Of a stretch of DNA of 64,000 bases, positions 35,801 to 40,491 are shown in pieces. The notes under the pieces were generated by a model. That model searched no databases. It saw only the letters and a list, made by a program, of their open reading frames with translations, and was not told where the DNA came from. This stretch comes from Ascidiimonas sp046199005 (GTDB lineage: Bacteria; Bacteroidota; Bacteroidia; Flavobacteriales; Flavobacteriaceae), in NCBI GenBank assembly GCA_046199005.1, contig CP176050.1, positions 1,364,001 to 1,428,000 on the forward strand, given 5' to 3'. The position numbers and the translations under genes were made by a program. Each line of letters begins with the position of its first letter. Position 1 is the first letter of the stretch.

Positions 35801-37513
35801 TTCACAGATATGGGCAGCAGTCTGCCCATCGGAAAGCCTATGGCAAACAAGCAGGCTTATGTGCTGGACGGGCATATGAAGTTGCTGCCTCCGGGAGTTC
35901 CCGGAGAGCTTTACATAGGAGGTATTGGTCTGTCCCCGGGTTATGTTAACCGCCCAGAGCTTACTGCCGATCGTTTTGTAGCGAACCCTTTTGGTGAGGG
36001 ACGTTTGTACAAAACGGGAGATATTGTAAGATGGAACGCAGATGGCACGCTAAGCTATCTGGGTAGGAATGACCATCAGGTGAAGCTGCGAGGATATCGT
36101 ATTGAGCTTGGCGAGATCGAATCACAACTGGAGCAGCTCTCAGGCGTCTCGCAGTCTTTGGTAACGGTTTATGGTGAAGAAGGTCACAAACAGCTCGTCG
36201 CTTATATGAGCGGGGAAGCTGTTCCTGAGCCAGCAGTTGTAAAAGAAGCTTTGCAGGAGTCACTACCATCGTATATGATCCCTTCGGTCTACATTGGTCT
36301 TGAAGCGTTTCCTGTAACGGCCAATGGTAAGATCGACCGCAAGGCTTTACCGGCACCCGATCTTACCTCTGTTGAGTCTTATGTAGCACCCGAGACAGAG
36401 GCGCAACTGCAATTGGTAGAGATCTGGTCTGAGGTACTCGGATTGGAATCGGAGGATATAAGTATTGATTCGGATTTTTTCAATTTGGGAGGAAATTCCT
36501 TGTTGACGATGAAGGTGAAAAATCTAATAAAGCAAAAGTTCGATTTAGAACTTCAGCTTTCTGAAATATTTCTCGCTCCAACCATCCGTAATCTAGATGA
36601 AAAAATAAAAGCCAATAAAGTTGAGCAGAAAAAGCAGCAGATGCTTATTTCGCTTAATGCAGTGGAAGCAGAAAATAAACTCTTCATGATTCATGACGGA
36701 AGTGGTGAAATCAACGGTTATCTCGAACTAGCGAGAAGTATAGAAAACCATTCTTGCTATGGCTTAAGGTTTTCTCAATTTGATGATGCAGAAAGAGCAC
36801 CTAATATTCGAGAAATAGCTTCCAGATATATTGAGGAAATCAAAACAATTCAGCCCATCGGACCTTATCATTTACTAGGGTGGAGTTTAGGTGGCGAAAT
36901 TGCTACAGAAATTACCCTACAGTTAGAGAATTCCGGTGAGAAAGTAGAGAATCTCATGTTGATCGATACTTCCTTTACTTTTGAAAAATCCTTAGAAACA
37001 AAAGTACTTAACATAGCATCTGAAAAAGATCTATTTGAATCTAACTATAGCAATTCGGTAGATCATCTTGAGGAAGCGACCTCGCTACGAGCGCTTTGGA
37101 AAGCATACGCAGCTTCAGATGCTTTCAGAAATGCATCTATTTCCTCAATAAGAAGTGAAGTTCCTGCAAAGATCAAACAGCTAATCCCTGAATTTGATAC
37201 TTTGGATAAAAATGAGTTGTTCGATGCAGTAAACAATATTAGAATGCTGTTGAATGCGTCCCACAGCTATCTCATGGAGAACTCGGTAATGGCCAGAACA
37301 CTCTATATTTGGCCTAATGAATCGACAGCATCGAAAGATGAAGCTATGATGAAAAGATTCTTTGTAGACCTTGAAGTACAGTATGCTCAAGGTGACCATT
37401 TCTCCGTACTACAGCATCCTAATCTGCTTCAACTATCCGCTATGATCAATAGCAGACTACAATCACGTTTGGAAATAACTATTGCAAGAAAAGATAAATT
37501 GATCCTTACATGA
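17852..37513 (+). CDS. Giant NRPS, docking-(C-A-T)x6-TE (terminal synthetase)
   Basis: This 6553-aa protein has an N-terminal TubC-like docking domain (1-55), six C-A-T modules and a thioesterase. Approximate C/T positions are 70/1044, 1104/2082, 2140/3117, 3175/4147, 4206/5180 and 5237/6212. C motifs are HHIVSDL, HHIITDA, HHTVNDG and HHIINDG x3. Pocket residues are A1 DVENVSEIIK, A3 DTESISTVCK, A4 DAEHVSEVVK, and A5 and A6 both DAVHVSEVAK; A2 has FDPSFVEIF and is not aligned safely. A1, A4, A5 and A6 share a D-[AV]-x-[HN]-V-S-E pattern that I cannot map to an amino acid. The TE starts near 6267 with GWSLGG (GxSxG), LIDTSF and GDHFSVL, and should release the product by hydrolysis or cyclisation. 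No epimerase or methyltransferase domain is present. Modules 4-6 are near-identical at DNA level. Confidence 0.95.
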   Translation: MRIDEFISELREKNIIVTVREEQLAIHDPDDALNPQIIADLKAKKPEIIRFFQKISLQKAFQMIHPAPVQEYYPLTSAQRRMYFLQQLDKKSTAYNMPMVFEIGNNIDKQLLTNAFKSLVARHESLRTVFIDIDGVPMQKIMEASDFDVSFKKCDRSDLDRCIQNLIRPFDLNTEYPIRICIISTEDKKHFLFIDTHHIVSDLASNGVIIKDLMSFYQGLSAPDLLLQYKDYAVWQQEEAQRAALEKHKEFWLSEFEEEFYPLELPTSSERPLVKNNKGASYDFSLDAESLNGLKKISDENGATIFMTLLAIYYVLLSKLSNSDDIIVGAPVSGRSHPDLESIVGMFVNTLPIRSKVNGQLGFTDFLKIIKQKVLEGIDHQYYEYESLIEELKITRDTSRNPLFDVMFVFHKSTISASDPLAAALKPYNGEVTTSKFDITLSCIEKQEHLQCNFEYYTEIFDIQIIKSFANHFKQLVALILKDPSSRISQINLLDDKMHTVLLDSYNQTSANYDLDETVLEMFKKQVQSTPDAVALADKETSVSYKELELRSDFWASSLIASGVAANSIVGLVMTRSVEMITSILAVLKTGAAYVPINPDQPMARTDYMLSECDVSYVITNKPDFLSLESKKYACFSPEMLDEASTHTAQDLPEVTTSNLAYIIYTSGSTGKPKGVMIRHRSLTNFVNYGQEFFGISSSDRILQFSPYYFDVSVEQIWLSLTTGASLILVDNETLLDRERFIDYISSQAITHLNLTPSYLEKMDLPRLEHLKRIVVSGEACKPTLALKYCKDYDFYNEYGPTEATIISVSCKIESGDVKGGRLPIGKPIPNTKAYILDRNGELLPPGIAGELYLSGANLAEGYINQPELTQKSFLENPFEEGKIYRTGDIAKWNSNGMLIYLGRNDDQVKLRGYRIELGEIETQLEKIKGIDSSVVVVSGKEDRQQLVAYVKGKEHLESEQIISKLKESLPVYMIPSVFIWLESFPVTANGKINRRALPDPEVTSLENYVAPKNKEQELLVSIWSEVLKLEKDKIGINSDFFTLGGHSLLATLLINRIKSTFSVALPLRDLFVYRTIETLSSHLKTLENTLYEAIPKAEEAMHYPLSSAQRRMYFLYMLDKTSISYNMPAFVRLSGRIDVNLLEKALISLCYRHETLRTVFELADGVPVQRITSPEAIEIERLFITPEELDSNMNAFIRPFDLANELPIRVALAEVAGEQPMLMMDMHHIITDAVSQEILIREFWAFYKNYPLKDLTIQYKDFTVWQQSSEQQEAMVAHRDFWISKFSEPVSPMELPVDRERPLVKNNKGASFNFEIDKNIARELRDISEKANATPFMSLFAIFNILLSKLSNSEDIVVGTPVTGRSHPDLESIVGMFVNTLPLRTTIDSKLSFDDFLAGVKEQILDSLEHQAYEYESLVEDLNISRDSGRNPLFDTLFVFQKSIDSDYGAVDSDLEIHSGEGTTSKFDMTLFCKEEGDTIRCSFEYYTEIFDADTIAQFANYYKHLVRQVVENPFVQLSKLSLLSLQEQKELLSLFNNTEKSYQRNETIHGLFEAQVARTPEKAAINFNGICLTYQEVNEKANQMASFLRTEGAGPGKVIGVYQQRSIEMIVSIIAILKSGAAYLPIDPEYPLQRVERMIAASEMHLLLTDKVVAESINEIVECVDVRNTDFSEFAIMNLESINKSTDLLYVIYTSGSTGTPKGVMVNHRNLLNLMDFHINGTNIDTSSVLQFTTLTFDPSFVEIFSALLSGGVLHLIDEVTARDFSRLLAHIDTHQIRSLYMPSSVLNQMFNSKIYQKELPSTLRNIVTAGEQVVIGDLFKKYLSDHKVFIHNHYGPAETHVVTSGTTSPFEPIPSMPTIGKPIQNTQIYILDEGMHEQPVGVPGELYIGGDQLGDGYLLNPEMTRDRFIPNPFKEGDTLYRTGDLGRWDASGNIVFLGRIDQQLKLNGVRIEPGEIESHLNAMDGIAESAVMIQEVGNKKALVGYYVSDISISPEVFRSYLLDRLPMSMIPGYYVHMQELPLTPTGKLNRRALKVPEITSATDFIAASTMTEQRLLVIWSEILDVDRDVISMNDDFFLSGGHSLLAITLSNRIYKEFSVEVPLQELFSHRTIKELAAFIDASDVKEYVSFSSAPSQEYYPLSSAQRRMYFLYEFDKNATTYNLPVMLRLGKNLNIERFEEVFKELVARHESLRTVFEVVDDVPMQRIIAPDNFKISYEKGNATSLRMIAEAFVRPFDLANEYPFRVTLVEVPDEPYLLMIDMHHTVNDGVSQRLLIGEFWSLYHDGKLPPLSLQYKDYAYWQQGEGYKEMVSKHKQYWLDVFAEEQEALTLPLDYPRSFEDSNVGKTHSISIHKSITEELKSIANREGVTMYTLMLSVYYVLLNKLSNQLDIVVGTPTAGRHHADMEHMVGMFVNTIPLRAKLKADITFKEFLSVVQQNTIEAFDHQLFQYEELVDALELRRNTGRNPLFDVFFSYNQKVKEPEHTETSLEVDSFDLAYNIAKFDLELDITDHEDYLDAIFTFKNSLFREKTILRFAAYFIKVISDIIANQDIKLAEIDILDQEEKDKIINTFNLPEVSYDVTGTVIDLIEEQVRSKPDKEVTYFKSKSTTYNELNIRSNQLANYLREVLEVGPGDRIGLCFDRSPEMITGFLAVLKAGATFVSIGPDNPAERMNWIIKDTEAKVVLTNSIDKLKHISSETTILDVCAEKSAISKQPKDNLHIKIELDSAAYMIYTSGSTGKPKGVVITHESLLDYSLTFKNYFTINSSDRVVQQASPLFDTIIEEVFPALISGAALIIMPEGGLNIESLVDEIKNTNATVLSTVPAVIGAINGRVDELSSLRVIISGGDVLLPKHIDQLIAHFDIYNTYGPSESTVCISYHRISSLENTSMIGKPIVNRQVYILNDAHQLCPIGVSGELCVSGKGLAKEYLNAPELTKEKFLPNPVVKDSRIYKTGDAARWNEDGTIEFLGRIDQQIKIRGIRIELGEIEFQLTNIETIHQALVVAHGAGSSKQLVAYLCGDSKLNDNELRELLTERLPEYMIPTTIIWLDSFPLTTSGKIDRKALPAPDLTSVESYVAPETEAQLQLVEIWSEVLGLEAGVIGINADFFALGGHSLLAITLINRINSSFSVSLALRDLFVHRTVASLSTYIATLDRSDHVSIPVAATATHYPLSSAQQRMYFLYEYDKNSTTYNMPNFFRISGDLDVSRLEAAFRSLVARHESLRTVFEVVEGVPMQRILPATDFELSYHHTAEDELDSFIKAFVRPFDLSKEYPIRISFVAVNGEDPLLMMDAHHIINDGVSQDILMHEFWSLYQGQELEDLPIQYKDYAVWQQSETHRALMASHKSYWLDTFAEELDALELPYSYPRPLERSNSGGSYSVRISKSESDALRELALSEGVTMYTLSLGLYYVLLHKLSNQQDIVVGTPTSGRSHKDMEGLVGMFVNTLALRNEVATDVSFRTFINTLQERTLTAFEHQSYQYEALVDALELSRNTGRNPLFDVSFSFESASMENKEVTDIKITPHEVPYEIAKFDLSLAVHDAEEVSISFNYRTDLFDASRIAEFCRYLDRIIGSILEDTDRTISCIDILSDAERSRLLNDFNATKVEYDLSLTVLDLFTENVANTPDATAIVFNDQQVSYRELDARSDLWASHLLAHGVVSGSVVGLITTRSVEMIVGILGIMKAGGAYLPINPDQPLSRTTYQLKECQSDIVITNASEWFGELADDYKVLMPASLDASKDVSNFSLPELSPQGLAYVIYTSGSTGLPKGVRIEHEGLLNLNNYQRDYFGVSASDNIFQFSPYYFDASVEQIWLAFASGAALVLVDKETLLNPNDFVNYVSKHKISYIHSTPSFLENLSVEEVPSLRLVVSGGEECKPSLARRFAGKVRFINEYGPTEGTVVATLYEVTSFTDMSSSLPIGKPMANKQAYVLDGHMKLLPLGVPGELYIGGIGLSPGYVNRPELTADRFVANPFGEGRLYKTGDIVRWNADGTLSYLGRNDHQVKLRGYRIELGEIESQLEQLSGISQSLVTVYGEEGHKQLVAYMSGEAIPEPAVVKEALQESLPSYMIPSVYIGLEAFPVTANGKIDRKALPSPDLTSVESYVAPETEAQLQLVEIWSEVLGLEAGVIGINADFFALGGHSLLAITLINRINSSFSVSLALRDLFVHRTVASLSTYIATLDRSDHVSIPVAATATHYPLSSAQQRMYFLYEYDKNSTTYNMPNFFRISGDLDVSRLEAAFRSLVARHESLRTVFEVVEGVPMQRILPATDFELSYHHTAEDELDSFIKAFVRPFDLSKEYPIRISFVAVNGEDPLLMMDAHHIINDGVSQDILMHEFWSLYQEGQELEDLPIQYKDYAVWQQSETHRALMASHKSYWLDTFAEELDALELPYSYPRPLERSNSGGSYSVRISKSKSDALRALALSEGVTMYTLSLGLYYVLLHKLSNQQDIVVGTPTSGRSHKDMEGLVGMFVNTLALRNEVATDVSFRTFINTLQERTLTAFEHQSYQYEALVDALELSRNTGRNPLFDVSFSFVNATKVKTDTSVTGLEIVPYGVPYEIAKFDLTLKVLDMDELMLSFNYSTDLFDASRIVEFSGYLDRIIGSILEDTDRTISSIDILSDAERSQLLNDFNATTVEYDLSLTVLDLFTENVARTPDATAIVFNDQKVSYRELDARSNLWASHLLAHGVVSGSVVGLVMTRSVEMIVGILGIMKAGGAYLPINPDQPFSRSDYMLYECDARLIISNVDSITDLFQESFEVLTPNELDYSKRGRKPQLPGVTASDLAYVIYTSGSTGLPKGVRIEHEGLINLNNYQRDYFGVSASDNIFQFSPYYFDASVVQIWLALASGASLVLVSRETLMDTEVLMRYLTEKEVSYFHSTPSFLENLSVEEVPSLRLVVSGGEECKPSLARRFAGKVRFINEYGPTEGTVAATLYEVTSFTDMGSSLPIGKPMANKQAYVLDGHMKLLPLGVPGELYIGGIGLSPGYVNRPELTADRFVANPFGEGRLYKTGDIVRWNADGTLSYLGRNDHQVKLRGYRIELGEIESQLEQLSGVSQSLVTVYGEEGHKQLVAYMSGEAIPEPAVVKEALQESLPSYMIPSVYIGLEAFPVTANGKIDRKALPSPDLTSVESYVAPETETQLQLVEIWSEVLGLEAGVIGINADFFALGGHSLLAITLINRINSSFSVSLALRDLFVHRTVASLSTYIATLDRSDHVSIPVAATATHYPLSSAQQRMYFLYEYDKNSTTYNMPNFFRISGDLDVSRLEAAFRSLVARHESLRTVFEVVEGVPMQRILPATDFELSYHHTTEDELDSFIKAFVRPFDLSKEYPIRISFVAVNGEDPLLMMDAHHIINDGVSQDILMHEFWSLYQGQELEDLSIQYKDYAVWQQSETHRALMASHKSYWLDTFAEELDALELPYSYPRPLERSNSGGSYSVRISKSKSDALRALALSEGVTMYTLSLGLYYVLLHKLSNQQDIVVGTPTSGRSHKDMEGLVGMFVNTLALRNEVATDVSFRTFINTLQERTLTAFEHQSYQYEALVDALELSRNTGRNPLFDVFFSFANALNINEEVFNKDINITPFEGASYEIAKFDLSLAVHDSDELMLSFNYCTDLFDASRIAEFSAYLDRIISSILEDADRAISSIDILSDAERSRLLNDFNATKVEYDLSITVLDLFTENVARTPDATAIVFNDQKVSYRELDARSNLWASHLLAHGVVSGSVVGLVMTRSVEMIVGILGIMKAGGAYLPINPDQPFSRSDYMLYECDARLIISNVDSITDLFQESFEVLTPNELDYSKRGRKPQLPGVTASDLAYVIYTSGSTGLPKGVRIEHEGLINLNNYQRDYFGVSASDNIFQFSPYYFDASVVQIWLALASGASLVLVSRETLMDTEVLMRYLTEKEVSYFHSTPSFLENLSVEEVPSLRLVVSGGEECKPSLARRFAGKVRFINEYGPTEGTVAATLYEVTSFTDMGSSLPIGKPMANKQAYVLDGHMKLLPPGVPGELYIGGIGLSPGYVNRPELTADRFVANPFGEGRLYKTGDIVRWNADGTLSYLGRNDHQVKLRGYRIELGEIESQLEQLSGVSQSLVTVYGEEGHKQLVAYMSGEAVPEPAVVKEALQESLPSYMIPSVYIGLEAFPVTANGKIDRKALPAPDLTSVESYVAPETEAQLQLVEIWSEVLGLESEDISIDSDFFNLGGNSLLTMKVKNLIKQKFDLELQLSEIFLAPTIRNLDEKIKANKVEQKKQQMLISLNAVEAENKLFMIHDGSGEINGYLELARSIENHSCYGLRFSQFDDAERAPNIREIASRYIEEIKTIQPIGPYHLLGWSLGGEIATEITLQLENSGEKVENLMLIDTSFTFEKSLETKVLNIASEKDLFESNYSNSVDHLEEATSLRALWKAYAASDAFRNASISSIRSEVPAKIKQLIPEFDTLDKNELFDAVNNIRMLLNASHSYLMENSVMARTLYIWPNESTASKDEAMMKRFFVDLEVQYAQGDHFSVLQHPNLLQLSAMINSRLQSRLEITIARKDKLILT
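27071..30160 (+). repeat. Tandem module repeat, unit 1 (3090 bp)
   Basis: The unit runs from the end of one A domain (gatcttacctctgttgag) through T3, C4 and A4 to the same point of the next module. Its length is a multiple of three, so the frame is kept. Long stretches are identical or nearly so to units 2 and 3. Divergent blocks are the C-A linker (about 28385-28500) and the A4 pocket region (28930-29137 and 29299-29410). Confidence 0.95.
30161..33259 (+). repeat. Tandem module repeat, unit 2 (3099 bp)
   Basis: This is the second copy, carrying T4, C5 and A5. Compared with unit 1 it has a 3-bp insertion (gag) near 30905, giving YQEGQELEDL instead of YQGQELEDL, and further small in-frame differences in the C-A linker. 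The A5 core pocket blocks differ from A4 but match A6 in unit 3. Confidence 0.95.
33260..36358 (+). repeat. Tandem module repeat, unit 3 (3099 bp)
   Basis: This is the third copy, carrying T5, C6 and A6. A6 is almost identical to A5, including its whole substrate-pocket region, so the two modules should load the same amino acid. The C-A linker (about 34563-34720) differs from both other copies. Confidence 0.95.
36359..36438 (+). repeat. Partial fourth copy of the module repeat
   Basis: The sequence matches the first roughly 80 bases of each unit (A-T junction up to tctgaggtact). It then breaks abruptly into a different T domain (GLESEDISIDSDFFNLGGNSL). This marks the downstream edge of the amplified array. 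Confidence 0.9.
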
Positions 37514-37567
37514 TATGCTAACTCAAAACTGAGCTATCAGTATCAAAAATCACTTAAATTATTTTAC

Positions 37568-38299
37568 ATGAAAAATAAAACAAAACTCTTTTGTCTACCT
37601 TATGCAGGCGGATCTGCTCATCAGATTTACCGTCTATGGAAAGATTATTTAGATGAAAGTATCGAGCTTCATCCGCTAGAACTTGCAGGTAGAGGCAGTA
37701 GAGTGGGTGATAGGCTATACAGAAATCTCGAAGAAGCTATTGAAGACGTTTACAAACAAATGAAAGATCATATCCTGACTACGGATTATGCATTTTTCGG
37801 GCATAGTATGGGTGCAATATTGGGATATAAAGTTCTTCAGAAAATAGATGAACTCAAATTACCCTCCCCGGTTCATGCATTCTTTTCAGGGCGAAGAGCT
37901 CCGCACTGCAAAAGTAGAAAACGAAAGCCTTACGCAGAAATGACTTCAATTGAGCTAGAAGATGAGTTAAAGGCTATGGGGGGTACGCCTCCAGCATTCT
38001 TTGAATATCCTGAATTAAAGAAAGTATTTATGCCAATTATAAAAGGTGATTTGGCAATTGCAGATACACTTTTAGACAGATCTGAGATAAAACCTTTTAA
38101 CTATGACATATCTTTGTTTTTAGGAAAAGATGAAGATGTGATACCTGAGGAAGCAAAAGAGTGGAAAATTTGTACTGAACAAAAATTTTCAATCCAGTAT
38201 TTTCCTGGTGGGCATTTCTTTTTAAACAGTCAAATAAAAGGAATTGTAGGAACCATTAACAGGAGAATAACCAAACAATTTTATGAAGTAAAAATATAA
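37568..38299 (+). CDS. Type II (editing) thioesterase
   Basis: A 243-aa alpha/beta hydrolase of the external thioesterase family that serves NRPS/PKS lines. The N terminus KLFCLPYAGGSAHQIYRLW is the family hallmark. The nucleophile lies in FFGHSMGAILGY (GxSxG), the acid is probably in the FLGKDEDVIPEE segment, and the catalytic His is in GGHFFLN. Such enzymes remove wrong or stalled acyl groups from carrier domains in the cytosol. It starts 54 bases after the giant NRPS on the same strand and is probably co-transcribed with it. Its length is normal for the family. Confidence 0.93.
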   Translation: MKNKTKLFCLPYAGGSAHQIYRLWKDYLDESIELHPLELAGRGSRVGDRLYRNLEEAIEDVYKQMKDHILTTDYAFFGHSMGAILGYKVLQKIDELKLPSPVHAFFSGRRAPHCKSRKRKPYAEMTSIELEDELKAMGGTPPAFFEYPELKKVFMPIIKGDLAIADTLLDRSEIKPFNYDISLFLGKDEDVIPEEAKEWKICTEQKFSIQYFPGGHFFLNSQIKGIVGTINRRITKQFYEVKI

Positions 38300-38322
38300 C
38301 GATACAATTAATTAAAACTTGA

Positions 38323-39270
38323 ATGAAAATGAATTCTACAATGATTAGCAAAGCAAAACACATTATATCACTTCTTGATCTGTCTGAAAGCGAAACACTT
38401 GATATTATCAATCGAGGGGTAGAATATGCAAATGGCACGGTAGAACTAGGACATCAATTAAATGGTAAAATAGTGGGAATTTATTTTACAAAGACTTCTA
38501 CCAGAACACGCACTGCATTTTCAACTGCTGCTTTGCGGTTAGGAGCAGATGTAATTGCTTATGGGCCAAATGATTTGCAAATTAATACAGGCGAAAGTAT
38601 TAACGATACTATGAAGGTATTGTCAAGAATGCTTGACGGATTAGTGGTAAGGACTGCCGGAGATCCAGCGGTATTAAGAGCTTTTTCAGATCAAAGAAGA
38701 ATGTCAGTTATCAATGCGATGACCGCAGATGAACATCCTACACAGGCATTGGCAGATCTTACTACGATGAAGGGTCATTTTGGAGAATTATCAGGTCTTA
38801 ATATCGTCTATTTAGGAGAAGGAAATAATACGGCATCTGCGCTTGCTTTGGCAATAGCGAAGTTTCCCAACATGAAGATCACATTCTTCACTCCGGCTAA
38901 CTACAAGATTGATCCTATGTTTTTGAAATATGCAAAGGAACAGGCTGTAGCTAAGAATACCATTATCGAAGAATTCCACGATTTAAAACACCTCCCATCA
39001 GATACAGATATTGTCTATACAACCAGATGGCAGACTACGGGTACAAGCAAACCAGATGCCAATTGGAGAGAACAATTTGAACCCTTTGCTGTTACAGAAC
39101 AGGTAATGTCTAAATATCCGAATGCAATTTTTATGCATGATCTCCCGGCACATAGAGGCGATGAAGTAGAGGCAGCCGTGATAGATGGTTCTCGTAGTAT
39201 TGTTTTTGAACAGGCAGAAAACAAGGGTCATAGTGCAAAAGCGGTATTAGAATGGTGCATGCGTTCTTAA
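38323..39270 (+). CDS. Ornithine-carbamoyltransferase-like enzyme with altered acceptor site
   Basis: A 315-aa member of the aspartate/ornithine carbamoyltransferase family. The carbamoyl-phosphate side is conserved: STRTRTAF, HPTQALADLTT, and GEGNNTASALA for the second domain. The amino-acid side is not. The OTC motif HCLP reads HDLPAHRGDEV, with Asp273 in place of Cys, and the DxWxSMG region reads TTRWQTTGTSK. I infer that it carbamoylates an amine other than ornithine, perhaps to make a ureido building block or to tailor the peptide. It begins 23 bases after the type II thioesterase and is the last gene of the cluster. A housekeeping arginine-pathway role is less likely given the context and the changed residues. 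Confidence 0.85.
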   Translation: MKMNSTMISKAKHIISLLDLSESETLDIINRGVEYANGTVELGHQLNGKIVGIYFTKTSTRTRTAFSTAALRLGADVIAYGPNDLQINTGESINDTMKVLSRMLDGLVVRTAGDPAVLRAFSDQRRMSVINAMTADEHPTQALADLTTMKGHFGELSGLNIVYLGEGNNTASALALAIAKFPNMKITFFTPANYKIDPMFLKYAKEQAVAKNTIIEEFHDLKHLPSDTDIVYTTRWQTTGTSKPDANWREQFEPFAVTEQVMSKYPNAIFMHDLPAHRGDEVEAAVIDGSRSIVFEQAENKGHSAKAVLEWCMRS

Positions 39271-39623
39271 GCAGCTTCTTATAGAGATAAATGAGAATGG
39301 AGCTTTGCACGTGAATTTCAATCTGATTATTAGAGATCAAGAATATATATTTGGAATATTTTTTTAGGGCTTATTGGCAAATGCCTTGAGCCTGTAAATC
39401 AATGGAGTTAATTAATGGATAGGTGACTCTTTTGATTGCTTTTTAGCAAAAGGATTGATAATTTTCAGAACTTTTGATTTAGTTGTGCAAGTATCCAGTA
39501 AGCTTCTGGGAGACCGGAAGCTTTTTTGTTTTCATATCGAAAATATTTTTTTGATTGTTGAATGTAACCTATTGGTCATTAATTACGTCTAATACATAAA
39601 TTCATCAATCAAACCAAATCAAA
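39271..39623 (+). other. 353-bp gap after the biosynthetic cluster
   Basis: No gene was recognised. The only clear element is the intrinsic terminator at 39500-39527. The region is AT-rich and separates the NRPS transcription unit from the accessory genes. Confidence 0.6.
39500..39527 (+). terminator. Intrinsic terminator, end of NRPS/PKS cluster
   Basis: The stem aagcttc/gaagctt encloses a short loop that can add GG/CC pairs, and it is followed by six T residues. It lies about 230 bases after the carbamoyltransferase stop and is the first good terminator downstream of the cluster. Confidence 0.8.
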
Positions 39624-40421
39624 ATGAAAATCAAAAACTTTTCAAAAGGCATTCTATGTGTTATAGGATGCTTCATTTTTACTACCTTTTCAAACGCGCA
39701 AACCAATAATCAATTTCCCGACAAAGAGAAATTGAACGAACTTATTCTTAAAAAAGATTCTATTTTTTGGAAAGCTTACAACACCTGTGATCTTACTGTT
39801 TTTGGAACTTTTTTGGCTGAAGATCTGGAGTTTTATCATGATAAAGGAGGACTAACGGTAGGTGGAAACAAACTGATTACAATGATGCAAAACGGTCTTT
39901 GTGGTTCAGAAATACCACAGCTTAGACGTGAAGCGGTAAAAGGAACTATCGCTGTTTATCCTATTAATGATTTTGGAGCTATAATAAGTGGTGAACATCT
40001 TTTTTACTTGAGACAACAGGAGAAACCGGAACAACTCATTGAAAAGGCGAAATTTACGCATTTGTGGCATTTAAAAGATGGCGAATGGCGAATGTCAAGA
40101 GTTTTTAGTTATGATCATCAGAAAACTTCTGTGAATGACACAAAAAAAGTAAAACGTATTTCAAAAGTAGAATTGGAGTCTTATACGGGTAACTATAAAG
40201 CACCCAAAACTGGAGACGTAAAAATTCTTTTGAATGAAGACGCAAATCTTGAGATAAATGCAGGGGAGATGAATGCAGTTATGCACGCGGAAACGACAAA
40301 TTTGTTCTTTTTAAAAGAAGCACCACTAACCTTTGAGTTCGTAAAGGACTCCAATGAAAAAGTTGTCAAATTTATCGTTCGCGAAAATGGAAAAATTGTT
40401 GAGGAAGCAATAAAATTATAA
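39624..40421 (+). CDS. Secreted DUF4440/NTF2-like protein
   Basis: A 265-aa protein with a signal peptide (MKIKNFSKGILCVIGCFIFT...SNAQ). A cone-shaped NTF2-like (DUF4440/SnoaL) domain follows at about residues 32-165: LILKKDSIFWKAYNTCD, FLAEDLEFYHDKGG and FTHLWHLKDGEWRMSRVFSYDH. A small C-terminal beta region follows at about 180-265, resembling the extra domain seen in some Bacteroidota members. The fold can bind small ligands, but no enzyme activity can be stated. It lies between two terminators and is probably transcribed alone. Confidence 0.82.
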   Translation: MKIKNFSKGILCVIGCFIFTTFSNAQTNNQFPDKEKLNELILKKDSIFWKAYNTCDLTVFGTFLAEDLEFYHDKGGLTVGGNKLITMMQNGLCGSEIPQLRREAVKGTIAVYPINDFGAIISGEHLFYLRQQEKPEQLIEKAKFTHLWHLKDGEWRMSRVFSYDHQKTSVNDTKKVKRISKVELESYTGNYKAPKTGDVKILLNEDANLEINAGEMNAVMHAETTNLFFLKEAPLTFEFVKDSNEKVVKFIVRENGKIVEEAIKL

Positions 40422-40440
40422 ATCCGTAAAACTTATCAAA

Positions 40441-40468
40441 AAAGACCTGAATTTTCAGGTCTTTTTTT
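40441..40468. terminator. Bidirectional intrinsic terminator between convergent genes
   Basis: A 10-bp perfect stem aaagacctga/tcaggtcttt with loop attt is followed by a T-run on the + strand and preceded by an A-run that serves the opposite strand. It sits between the stops of the DUF4440 gene (+) and the gene at 40492 (-). Confidence 0.9.
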
Positions 40469-40491
40469 AGTCGCTTGTTTCAATAGAATTC

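Noticed and set aside
35961..36356. Reverse-strand open frame of 131 codons in the last A domain
   Set aside because: Related antisense frames recur in the other module repeats, so this is a by-product of the repeated sense sequence.
27071..36438. Repeat array considered as a mobile element or CRISPR-like array
   Set aside because: The units are in-frame NRPS modules with T, C and A domains; there are no terminal repeats, transposase or spacers.
38998..39231. Reverse-strand short open frames inside the carbamoyltransferase gene
   Set aside because: The sense frame carries all conserved carbamoyltransferase motifs; the antisense frames show no family features.
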